A program made the translations under genes and the position numbers. Shown one piece after another: positions 1 to 8,870 of a DNA stretch of 14,537 nucleotides (the stretch's first letter is position 1; each line of letters begins with the position of its first letter). A model generated the notes under the pieces. That model saw only the letters and a list, made by a program, of their open reading frames with translations. It did not search any database and was not told the DNA's origin. The DNA comes from Thoreauomyces humboldtii (Eukaryota > Chytridiomycota > Chytridiomycetes > Spizellomycetales > Powellomycetaceae): positions 1 to 14,537 of the forward strand of contig JADGJA010000578.1 in the NCBI GenBank assembly GCA_027596035.1. Direction: 5' to 3'.

Positions 1-1210
1 CGCAAGTTCCGGGGTGCAGTGAGGGATGGGTGATGAGGTCACGCGAATTGCGACACGGCACACGGCACACGCGAGGGAAAGGGGTGTTTGTGTCATCCTC
101 TCTGCTCTCTCTCTCTCTCTCCATCCTTGCCAATTCTGCATGTACATGTACATGGCAGTTCACTGACACTTCAACTATGCCGATTGCACCCATCCGTTCT
201 CAATTGGTGCCTTTGTGATCGACATCTCCCTGAAGCGCACAGCAAGACGTGACAGATGCAATCCCTCTTCTTGCATGGCGTTCTTTCGAGCAATACCAAC
301 GTTTCGACCTCTAGCACACTGCTTTCACCTCCAACGAACAGCATTTCCACTTCGCCATCGGGAGCACATTCGAGCTCGTCTGCTGATTTGAGGCATCCAT
401 CGCTTTCCTGGGGAAAGTCAAACACAAGTGGACGGTAGCCATGATGTATCCCCCCCGACAGTCCCTCGGACTCATGTACGACAATCCAGTCCCTGCTTTC
501 TGAGCAGCACGCCCCATTTGCGCAGCACCTGAAAGCTGCAGTTTACAACACATCGTTTTCCCCCGCGATGGTCCCCACAGAGGTTCAGCGTTACAGCGGC
601 GTGTGAAGTGTTGTTTTCCCAGACGAAAATCTTCAAAAAAAGGCTTGCTCGTGGCGGAAGGGAAGGCCCGTAAGCGTAGGCAAAGACGGGTGCGCATGAG
701 TGTATTCCATCTGAAGGTAACAGTGATCCGGGGGATGGGTATTATTGAGGAGCATCATCATTGGCACAGACGGCCAAGGGCACTATTATCGAGAGATAGA
801 TATCATCGAGAAGCATTATCATTAGCGCAGATGGCCAAGGTGTCCTTCACTTGTCATGTAATACTGTAGCTGTTTCGTATGACTCTGGACTTGCGCGCAG
901 TTCCGGTCAGAATTCGATGGCTCGGCGCAGCAGGTGTCTGATAACAGTTCCCTTGCCCCCGTGCGACCCGACCTTCGGGCTATTGACAGATCCATGTACT
1001 TCAAAGACAGCATCGACGTCAACAGATCCATTGCGCGGGCATGAAGGAAAAGTTCATGATTCGGGAAGCGGCTACTTTATCTGCGTTACTGTCGTCCAAT
1101 AGCTAACGCTATCCCAGGAAGGGAGACAAGCCTATGCTGATCCCCGTACCAATCCGAAATTTTCTTACTTTCTCAAAAAGTCCCGTATGCAAAAGACTCC
1201 CATCAAGGGC
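1..1210. other. Gene-poor stretch downstream of the pectinesterase gene
   Basis: No protein family is recognisable on either strand. The open frames here are short, overlap each other on both strands and have no conserved motif. The stretch holds a CT-rich microsatellite (about 104-122), a small palindromic run built on GTACATGTAC (about 140-153) and an imperfect direct repeat at 741-840. The right end should include the 3' untranslated region of the minus-strand gene whose stop is at 1211-1213. Confidence 0.6.
741..840. repeat. Imperfect 39-bp direct repeat, two copies 61 bp apart
   Basis: Bases 741-779 and 802-840 align without gaps. I count seven mismatches, and all seven are transitions (C/T or A/G). 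Both copies end in the same GGCCAAGG. A partial third copy may lie between them (about 784-794, ATTATCGAGAG). Function unknown. Confidence 0.7.
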
Positions 1211-2295
1211 TCAGTACGAATCATCCACCCATTCAGTTCCGACGTTGCTCCAGAAGGTGTCGAAAGAATACCGAGCCACGGTGGTCGCATCAAACTGCGC
1301 CGCCCAGGACACACGCGGTCCGACGGCACCGGGTCCTGTCGAATTGAACTCGCCCAAGACGGTGGTAGGTCCGACGTTGGTGGGAGGAGTGGTCGACCAC
1401 GGCTTCCAACCGTCCGATGCCACCGCGTCCGTCAGGTACGTGTTGATGAACACCACCGTCGCGTTGACGTTGTAAGGACGTCCAAGGAACGTCTGTCCTA
1501 CAGCGTCCGATGTCGACGCGTACACGATGGCCGAGTTTGACCGTGCACCCCTCGAACACGAAACCGTTCGGGTCCCCTGCGACGGCTTTGGATTGGGCCG
1601 TCACGCATCCCGCTGCGTTGCTGGCCAGCGTCGAGTTCTGGAAGTATGCTTGACCGTATCCTGTGATCCCGGGGCAAAAAGGAATGTGTGAGAAAGAAAA
1701 AAAAAGCATGCCTATGCTAAGCCACGTGATGGATGGCGAGCGAGGCGCGTACCCCAGATAAAGTCAACCGAGCCCTCGATGTAGCAGTCCTTGAAGAAGC
1801 TCGTCGACGGCTTGTTGATCAGGACGGTATCCTGGAACCCGATGAACGAGACTCCGTAAAAGCCGACCTTGAGACCGTTCACGTTGAGCGCCAACCCCAC
1901 GACGCTCTTCTGCTGGAGGTACGTGTTCTGGAAGGTCATGTCGTAGATGTTGACGTTCGTCGTCTTCTTGACGATGGTCAAGACGGACGTGGTGTTGTCC
2001 AAACTGTCCGCGGTGGGACGACCGTAGTTGTACTGGACCGTGACCTTGCCGGCTACGTTGGGAACCGGCTTGATGGTCGTGTAAGATCGATTGACGAAAA
2101 CCTATCGACGAGGAGTCAGAGCGAGGCAAATGCATCTGTCGACATCACTCGAGACATGAGCCTCGAGCCTACCTGTTCGTTGTAGACACCCGGATGAACG
2201 TAAATGGTGACGTTGGTGCCGTCCTGAGGGGCGCCATTGATGGCAGACTGGATCGTCGGAAAATCCGAATCCGCCGTGGACCCGACGATGTACTC
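1211..2295 (-). other. Pectinesterase domain 3 (frame change before LGRPY)
   Basis: CE8 landmarks in order: DFPTIQSAING, HPGVYNEQ, then an intron (2172-2102), SFIGFQDTVLIN with Gln-Asp codons about 1829-1834, SVDFIWG, another intron (1752-1661), GYGQAYFQNSTLAS, GFVFEGC and TFLGRPYNV. The usual Trp after LGRP is Tyr. After GCTVKL the frame must shift by one base within 1529-1535 to continue as AIVYASTSDAVGQ; an extra G in the GGCC run would explain it. A 49-nt intron (GTCAAA to GGACAG) would also restore frame but has a poor donor. Stop TGA at 1213-1211. Confidence 0.85.
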
Positions 2296-5200
2296 GGTCG
2301 CGGGAACACTCGGACGGGGCACGAGGGGTGGGTTCGGCAGTGTCCCCGAGTACGACAGATCGATCCACGTTGCCGACGGGAAGATGGCCGACAACGTGTA
2401 GTTCGCGACCTGACTACTGTCGGTCAGCAGCGTCGCAAAGGTCGCCCTCGCCGAGTTCCAAGCTCCAGGTCCGACGTTGCTGTACTCCGCGAACGTGACG
2501 CCGTCTGTGTTGGGACTGGTGGCCGACCAGATCTTCCATCCTGCAGGAGCGATGTGGGGACCGATGTATGAGTTCATTATGATTACACGCGCAAACTGGC
2601 TCCAGGGTCGGCCGAGGAACGCGTTCGCTGCGCCTGTAGTCGTGGTCCAGCTGAGAGTCACATTGGCGATGTTACTCAAAGTTGGGACACCTGCGTCAAA
2701 AGTAGTCAGTCGCGCTTCGAAACAAGATCCATGTGAAAAAATGGTTGCTCACCAGGAACGAAAAGGGAGCGATCAAAGAAGAAGCCTCCAGGCTGCGTCG
2801 CATCCGACCGACGACCGGCCGTGACAGTCGAACTCATGGTGCTAGCCAAGCGACATTCCTCAAAGAAACCCAATCCATCTCCGAAAATGTAGTCGACCGC
2901 TGTCAATATTGAATAGATCAGCAAACACGTTTGCGAGAGGATAGTCGACGATTCAATACGCACTGCCTTCCAGGTGGCACCTCTTGAAGTAAGCCGAAGC
3001 ACCCTTATCGATCAACACCGTGTCCTGGAATCCCAAAAAGTTGCATCCGTAGAACCCCACATTGGCATTGACAGTCAACGCCAACGCAGCGTAATTCTGG
3101 GTCTGCGGCCACGTGTTCTCGAACGATATGTCATAGAAGCTTGTCTGCAAAGCTGCGGTATCTACATAGAGCACGGCCGTCGGGGCGTCGCCAAAGCCGC
3201 CTTGCGTATTCACAGAAGCGTTGAACTAGACTTTCACGGTTCCCTGGCCAGCGAGTGCGCGGATGGTCAGGTTGAGCACCTTGACGCGAACCTGCTCGGT
3301 GTACGTTCCAGGAGCAACGGATATGACGCGTCGTGCGCCGTCAGAGGGGATGCTGTTCAGTGCATCCGTCAGGGTGTTGAAATCCGGAACACCCTGGTAC
3401 CCGACGGGCGCGACCAGCAAGGTCGCAACTGCAACTGGCGTTGAGGTCTGCGTGGTGACGCTACCGCTACTCTGAGTGGTCGTCGCGACCGGAGCGGGCG
3501 GGGGCGTCCCGAGTGTCGCAATATAATTCGCGTCGATGAAAGAAACATCCCCGAGGAAAGCCTGCTCAGCATACTTGGCAGCGATGGCGTCAGACAGAAC
3601 TGTGCCGAACGTAGCTCTGGTTCCGAGCGAACCAGGTCCTGTGGAATTATGCTCTCCGAGAAGGTAGTAGGTAGGCGCCACCAAGCCCGAAGGAATGGAC
3701 TTCCAACCCGCGGCGTTTACGTTCGCATCGAAGTAAGTGTTCAAGTAGACGATTCGTGACCAACCAGAAGACGCTCGTCCCATGTAGAAATTGCCATTGA
3801 ACATGTTTGCCGATGGTGCGCTGGGCGTGTAGAGCAACGACGCGCCGGAAGCTGTGCTCAAGGTAATCGACTGGTAAGTAGCTGGTCCAGCGGTCAGATA
3901 GCAGTTTGAAAATACGAAGCCCTCCTTTGCGTGAGTATAGCCATCGGCGTCGGTCGTCACTGTGTTGGCATCAGGTCCCTGAATGATGACAGTAGGTTGA
4001 GGAAAAGATCATGCGATACACGACGGAAAGCCCTTACCTGAATGACAGCAGCATTTCCGCCTCCAAATCTGAGGGTTACGATCATGAGTGCTGTGAGTTC
4101 CCAGGGCACCGTTTAGCAAGAACGAGTCGTGATACTCACTGACGAGGGTGGAGCTCTCGAAAAAGGTGGCAGATGCACCGCTAATGATATCAGAAACTGC
4201 AACAAGAGCATTAGCGAAGCTGGACGGACCAACATGAAAAAGAAAGTCTCCTACATCCTTCGAAGCGACACTGAGCAAAGTATAGCCCTGGCGTAATGTA
4301 CTTCCCGACCCAGACTGTGTTCCACAAGCCTTTGCAAGAATACCGTTCAGTCCTTGTAAAGGCAGTGGTACAGCATGCGAACAGGGTCCTTACCGAGGAA
4401 CACTTGAAGGATGATGCAGACCCACTCGAGTCTGCGGTGAACAATGCAGATGGGCCTTTTGCATTCAGCAAGTAAGGCTGCATGTTGGCAAAAGTGATGC
4501 CAACTTCCTGTCAAGTCCGATCGTTTAGCCAGCGCAGCGAAGAGCAACAAATGAACTGGGTTGGGCTTACTGGGTGCGTTTTGTCGTATCACCTTTGATC
4601 GACTTGGTGATATCAAACTCCACGGACTTCGTGGATGTGTCGCCCTTGATAGTCTGGGTAACCGTGACGTTGACGAGCTTCGTAGTCGTATCGCCTTTGA
4701 CAGACTGCGTGACAGTGACCGCATTCGCCGTTTTCGTGACGGTCGGGCCTTGCACAGTCATCGTTTTGGTGACATCAACTTCCACCGACCTCGTAGCCGT
4801 ATCGCCCTTAACTGTCTGAGTGACGGTGACTGCGTCTGGCGTTTTTGTAACGGTTGGACCTGGAACGGTAGTGGTCTTGGTAAAATCGACTTCGACGGAT
4901 TTAGTCGTCGTATCGCCTTTGACTGTTTGGGTCACCGTCACAGGAGCGGCTGACTTGGTGACGGTCGGGCCTTGAACGGTGGTGGTCTTGGTGAGATCGA
5001 CTTCGACTGACTTCGTCGTAGTATCGCCTTTGACTGTTTGGGTCACCGTCACAGGGTCAGCCGTCTTGGTGATCGTGGGTCCTTGAACTGTAGACGTTTT
5101 GGTGACGTCTACCTCCACAGACTTTGTCACTGTATCGGCCTTGACTGTCGTAGTGGCCGTTGCCGCGATGGTGGTAGTTTTGACCGTCTGAGGGTCAAAA

Positions 5201-5631
5201 GAACGTCAAGCAGGATGCCTACGCAGTGTCTCAAGCCGTCGAATGAAGGAACAACTCACAGAGATCACCGAGGTGACAGTCTTTGTCGCAAAGACAGTAG
5301 AAGTAGATGTGACCACTCCGACGACAGCTCGTGGTACTCTCTTGACCACATCATCATCTTCTGCTCGTTCCTGCAAAGGAATAACGGCTGTTTCGACAGG
5401 GTGCACAACGATGACAGGTTCGACACTGACACCAACACCAGTGGAAGCTTCAACTACTATACGAGGAGAAAGGTAAGAGAAAGAAGGCACCGTGCCGTGA
5501 GCACTTTAGCAGTACTTACCACTGCATAAAGTGAGTGCGCCCAGGAGGAGAAGCAAATTCCAGAAGGCCGTCCTCCTGGAACCTAAATGCTTCACAGGGC
5601 CCCGAGGCAATCTCAGATCATCACCAAGCAT
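1211..5631 (-). CDS. Secreted three-domain pectin methylesterase (CE8) with Thr-rich repeat block; possibly a pseudogene
   Basis: Pectin methylesterases remove methyl esters from plant-wall homogalacturonan outside the cell. Fungal enzymes normally carry one CE8 beta-helix domain; here three follow one another. The ATG at 5631-5629 opens a hydrophobic signal segment (LLLLLGALTLCS). Exons I infer, read on the minus strand: 5631-5520, 5456-5260, 5187 to 4593 or 4571, about 4507 or 4503 to 4255, 4196-4136, 4068-4038, 3978-2964, 2899-2753, 2690-2173, 2101-1753 and 1660-1211, about 1,250 codons. The clearest introns have GTAAGT/GTGAGT-type donors. Two problems remain: an in-frame TAG at 3226-3228 and a one-base frame change near 1529-1535. 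Each could be bypassed by an unusually short intron (about 54 and 49 nt) that would delete conserved residues. The family call is secure; whether one intact protein is made is not. Confidence 0.82.
2350..3420 (-). other. Pectinesterase domain 2 (active-site residues complete, in-frame TAG)
   Basis: A full CE8 domain: start strand VPDFNTLTDAL, PGTYTEQV, GFQDTVLID (catalytic Gln-Asp codons 3022-3027), VDYIFGDG (second Asp, just after the 2963-2900 intron) and FLGRPWSQFARV (Arg and Trp). These are the residues expected of an active enzyme. The frame is interrupted by TAG at 3226-3228 between TVKV and FNASVN, and homology continues in the same frame on both sides. Either a CAG-to-TAG nonsense change, or an intron (GTGCTC to CTAG, 54 nt, ending at the stop) that would delete a conserved beta-helix turn. 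Confidence 0.85.
3421..3510 (-). other. Pro/Thr/Ser-rich linker between domains 1 and 2
   Basis: About 30 residues (GTPPPAPVATTTQSSGSV and onward) without hydrophobic core pattern join two folded domains. This is typical of extracellular multidomain carbohydrate-active enzymes and probably O-glycosylated. Confidence 0.75.
3511..4507 (-). other. Pectinesterase domain 1 (truncated, active site degenerate)
   Basis: The first third of a CE8 domain is missing; recognisable homology starts at VGITFAN. The signature that reads GFQDTV in domain 2 reads GLWNTVW here (codons about 4327-4313), so the transition-state Gln and the first catalytic Asp are Trp and Asn. The second catalytic Asp survives in FSDIISG (exon starting at 4196). 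The catalytic Arg survives in YMGRASSGW instead of LGRPW. It ends at about SFIDANYIATL. Exon borders at 4593-4503 are ambiguous: a GTAAGC donor breaks the frame, whereas a GTGATA donor at 4592 with the acceptor at 4504 keeps it. Probably a non-catalytic, perhaps carbohydrate-binding or structural, domain. Confidence 0.75.
4572..5187 (-). repeat. 111-bp tandem repeat coding a 37-residue Thr/Val-rich unit
   Basis: The third exon is nearly all repeat. Matching landmarks (GTCACCGTCACAG at 4931 and 5042) give a period of exactly 111 bp, or 37 codons. The unit begins VTVTQTVKGDTTTKSVEVD and continues with TKTTTVQGPTVTK. I count a partial first copy, three full copies and two truncated ones at the 3' end. 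The composition (Thr, Val, Lys, Asp) suggests an O-mannosylated extracellular stalk, or extra beta strands stacked before the pectinesterase beta-helix. It sits exactly where the N-terminal part of domain 1 should be. Confidence 0.9.
5520..5631 (-). other. Exon 1 with signal peptide of the pectinesterase
   Basis: From the ATG at 5631 the frame reads 22 polar residues including a basic pair (SRRTAFW), then the hydrophobic run NLLLLLGALTLCS, then the splice junction into VVEAS. This fits a secretory signal peptide with a long n-region, or a signal anchor. A GTAAGT donor follows at 5519, and the acceptor is at 5457 (63-nt intron; a second AG three bases on would also keep frame). This exon supplies the only secretion signal, so starting the gene at the later ATG at 5490 would give a cytosolic protein and is less likely. 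Confidence 0.7.
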
Positions 5632-6606
5632 AATGATAACGAGTGCGCACGTGAAAAGTTATGGCAAGCGAGAGAGCGAGTCTTTCCTGAATCTAAGAAC
5701 CTTTCAAAGCATTTGGGCTCGCAAGTTTTTGTCATGCGGAAGTCATGAATAGAGTGGCAGCTCGGATACGGCGTACGTCATTCAACCGCTCGGCCTACTT
5801 TGTCTTCTCGGCTGTCTCTTTCAAAAAACCGCTATTTTCGGCACAATACTGAGCGGGACGGGCACTTTTCTTCAGCCAACGCCTCACACCTGCCGAAACT
5901 ATACACGACTGCCCGCACGCAGGCGTTCCAACTATCTGGCCGCCTCCCAAGACCTGATGAAACTGGGTCAACATGTCGCAGAAACCACCTCGGCATGTAC
6001 AGTACTGGTGTACAATGCATGGCGGGTGGCTGAGTCCCTCCAGCGAAAGGGCCATTTCCGAACCAAGTGCCGAAACCCAGGTTCAAAGTATGCGACTCGT
6101 GCATTAGAACGTAGGCAAGTGAATGGTTCATGAAAGTGATACCATATCTACCTCTTACTTGGGCAGCAATCTCAAACAACCCCTTCTGGCTCAAAGGTTC
6201 TCGTCGAATGTTGGTGAATACACTCGACATTCATCCCTGCACGGGTACCCTTAGGAAATACTCGCGCTTTCGCATGGCTCGCCCTTTGTCTCGTTTCTCC
6301 ATAGCGCTACTTATCCAAGTGGTCGGTAGCCGAGTGAGCTTTCCCGCCTTCACGGTATTGGCCAACCGCCAGGCGAAACCACGTCTCTTTGATCGTGTCC
6401 GGGAAGAAGGCGTTGAGAAAAGTACCATCAGAGACAGGCGCTGTCGAAGTGGTTTCGGGAAGGTCATCGAACCGAGGAGAGGCTTTGGCTTTGGACCAAA
6501 ACACAAACAGAGATCAGCATCAGCATTCCGAACGACATTTTGAAAGGGAAAGCATCGAGCTCTCAGGAAGATAGATACGACCAGCACATAATAAGCCCAT
6601 TGCAGC
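5632..6606. other. Intergenic region between pectinesterase (-) and CHORD gene (+)
   Basis: The flanking genes diverge, so both promoters should lie here. Apart from the weak minus-strand candidate at 5832-6538 I see no conserved coding sequence. A CACGTG hexamer lies at 5648-5653, only 17 bp before the pectinesterase ATG, too close to be a convincing upstream element. Confidence 0.5.
5832..6538 (-). CDS. Possible unknown secreted protein (weak candidate)
   Basis: Not recognised. The ATG at 6538-6536 opens a signal-peptide-like run MSFGMLMLISVCVLVQS, which soon meets a stop. One frame over, a long open stretch (about 6504-6311) reads on through SDGTFLNAFFPDTIKETW. Two plausible introns then keep frame: 6310-6223 (GTAGCG to GAG) and 6158-6096 (GTAAGA to GAG, with CTAAT branch-like sequence). 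The frame ends at 5834-5832. Joining the signal to the body needs a one-base correction in a T run near 6495-6500 or an intron I cannot place, so it could be a pseudogene or chance. It would lie tail-to-head behind the pectinesterase start. Treat as a hypothesis. Confidence 0.28.
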
Positions 6607-8002
6607 ATGCCAACTTGCACGAACAAGGGTAAACCAAAGCAATATTGCAAATTGTGTGTGCAAGTTCTGGGCTCATCGCGAGATCACCTTTCCCGACACA
6701 GGTTGTGGAAAGTCGTTCGATGAAGCAATCAACTCTGATAGCGCATGCGAACATCACCCAGGTGCCCCCGTCTTTCACGAGGGTCTCAAGGTGAGTTCAC
6801 TCCTCACTGTGAAACATGCTTTCAAGCTCGGTGACTCACACTCCGCCAATCCTTTCCAGAGCTGGTCCTGCTGCACCAAGAAGGTGACGGACTTTGACGA
6901 CTTCTTAAAGATCCCTGGATGCGCCGTGGGACGTCACAGCATCGTCGCGGCGCCAACGCCAAAGCCAGCGGAACCCTCCTCGGACGCGTCCAAGGCGGCC
7001 GCCAAACCCGTGACGGTGGACGCCAACGGGGCAGAGACGTACGGGAAGGCGACGGAAGCCCATTCGCAGTCGGCGGAGACCCCGATCGCAAAACCCAAGG
7101 CTGATGCGGCGCCTGCCGTCAAGGAGGAGGACCTGCACGACGCTCCGGACGCAAAGGTGGCGGCCGGATCAAAGTGCAAGCGGAACTCGTGCGGGAAGGA
7201 GTGGACAAACGATGCCTCGCGATCAGAGGAGTGCGTGTTTCACTCCGGGTCGGCCGTGTTCCACGAGGGAAGCAAGGTATCGGAGAACATGGGGTCAGAA
7301 GGGATGGCGACGTTGCAAAAGCGAGGCCACTGACTTTACGATCACTCGTTCGACGAAAGGGATGGTCCTGCTGTCCTCGAAAGGTGTTGGAGTTCGACGA
7401 GTTCTTGAAGATCAAGGGATGCAAAACTGGAAAGCATCGGTTCACTGACGTGCAGGTAGGCATCATGCACGTGATGCTATGAGAAAGTCGTATGAATAAC
7501 TGACCAGTTTTCCCTCCTTGGCGCAGATTCCTGGCGTGTCGGAAGTTGTCCAGTGCCGGCATGACTGGTACCAAACTCCAACCACCGTGATTATCTCCAT
7601 TTTTGCCAAGAAGGTGGATAAAAAGGAGACGAGTGTGGTCATCACCAACGACGAGGTGACGATTGCCCCGTGTATCTTCCATTTCATGCCGAACATCATG
7701 CAAACTCACGTCCTCCGTTTCAGCTCAAAATCGACATCAAGTTCCTTGACGGTAAGGTCGGAAAGTTCCACACCGCACTGTCGCAGCCCATCGACCCGGC
7801 CACGAGCAAGTTTGAGCTTCTTACGACCAAGATCGAGCTCGTCTTGAAGAAAGCAAATGGCATCAACTGGGCGACTATTGAACCCAACGACTCTGTCCAG
7901 TCGTGGACAACTTTCGGAACGGCAGGCGGAGTGGGCACGGTAGGGGGAAAGGTCCCCCTCGTCGCAGGCGATGTCGATCTTAGCTTGCTGCAGAAGAAGT
8001 AG
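6607..8002 (+). CDS. CHORDC1: CHORD and CS domain HSP90 co-chaperone
   Basis: Homologue of animal CHORDC1/morgana and relative of plant RAR1; these zinc proteins bind the HSP90 ATPase domain and act with SGT1-type partners in the cytosol. Exons: 6607-6628, 6702-6790, 6860-7276, 7360-7455, 7527-7655, 7724-8002; all junctions keep frame and give 343 aa. CHORD1 spans residues 4-64 (MPTCTNKGCGKSFDE, HHPGAPVFHEGLK, WSCC, FLKIPGC). CHORD2 spans about 143-203 (CKRNSCGKEW, FHEGSKGWSCC, FLKIKGC). The CS (p23-like) domain is at about 218-305, starting CRHDWYQTPTTVIISIF. The segment between the CHORDs (about 65-140) is Ala/Lys/Glu-rich and probably disordered. The start at 6607 is supported because the first exon supplies the first zinc-ligand Cys. 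Length is close to the usual 320-350 aa. Confidence 0.95.
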
Positions 8003-8249
8003 ACGCTGCCTCGGTCCTCTCCTGCCCACCTCCTTCCTCCCCTCAGTACCTGCAAATGTCTTCGCAGGAGCCTTAGAGTTTCATATTAAATACCTTTACA
8101 GATTTCACCAACGCTTTCACCAGCGCTTTCACATAATCCAAATGGTAGACACAGCCTCCTCCTGTTTGTCGATTGCAGACCCCCACAATTTCCTCCTAAG
8201 CTCCGTTCGTCACATTCCGCTATTCGCCCTCAGCATACATTAGTTCGAC
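8003..8249. other. Short intergenic region between CHORD and zinc-finger genes
   Basis: About 250 bp between two tandem plus-strand genes. It contains a 12-bp tandem repeat of about 2.5 units (TTTCACCAACGC then TTTCACCAGCGC, 8103-8132). No TATA box is obvious. It must hold the CHORD gene 3' end and the promoter of the next gene. Confidence 0.6.
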
Positions 8250-8670
8250 ATGGCCAGAGGCGCGCAAAAAGAACAGTCCCGGTACGGTGCAATTTCGATC
8301 TTTCCCGGGGAAGAGTCTGCTCTGTTCCAAGCGTCGGAATTTCTGACAATCGGAACCTTTTCACCTCAGACTGAAGGCCCAAAAGCTCGCGGACGCAAAG
8401 AAAGGAGGGGTCTCTCAGCTCAAGGCTCGCGCTGCTGGTCTGACCATGATGTGTCCAGCTTGCAAGGTGTGTGGGTTTTTGTTACTGGTTTACCTCTCGA
8501 CGTTCGCCACCCTCGTTTCTTTTTTTCTGTTTTCTTTTGGGGGTTTGCTCTGTTCTGAACGTTACGTTCTTCAGTCGCAGATGGCGTCGTACAAGATATT
8601 AGCGCAACATATGGAGGCGAAACACCCGAAGGACGCCGTTCCGACTGAAGAATCCTTTGCGGCAAAGTAG
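8250..8670 (+). CDS. Small C2H2 zinc-finger protein (ZNF706/4F5-like)
   Basis: Three exons, 8250-8281, 8370-8466 and 8575-8670, give a 74-residue protein. The N-terminus MARGAQKEQSRLKAQKLADA is the basic, Lys/Gln-rich helix typical of the small SERF/4F5 and ZNF706-like family. The C-terminal half carries one zinc finger with C39, C42, H55 and H60 (MMCPACKSQMAS then LAQHMEAKHPK). Proteins of this family are small, abundant and conserved in eukaryotes; the cellular role is poorly defined. The acceptor at 8574 was preferred to that at 8580 because it keeps the family spacing between Cys and His pairs. The second intron is pyrimidine-rich. The gene converges on LST8 200 bp downstream. Confidence 0.9.
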
Positions 8671-8870
8671 GGTGGGTGGACACGAATGTCAATCAGGACT
8701 TTTAGTCTTAGGGACTGGACGTGGGAAGGATCGAAAAGAGCAACGATGTGTGCTGGGCACAAATAGTCTACAGTTGCCAACTGCGGTCACGCAATGTCGA
8801 ACCAATATGTACATGAGGAATGCGCCCAAAAAAACCGGACCACGGAGGAGCAAGGGTATCTTTTCTTTTT

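Noticed and set aside
311..697. 128-aa minus-strand frame in the left gene-poor region
   Set aside because: No motif, odd composition and overlap with other frames on both strands; no splice logic found.
1733..2185. 150-aa plus-strand open frame
   Set aside because: It is the antisense of pectinesterase domain 3, which carries family motifs; the plus frame has none.
2974..3444. 156-aa plus-strand open frame
   Set aside because: Antisense shadow of domain 2; low-complexity charged product with no recognisable family.
4561..4953. 130-aa plus-strand frame with periodic pattern
   Set aside because: Periodicity comes from the 111-bp repeat read backwards; the minus strand gives the sensible Thr-rich repeat joined to the signal peptide.
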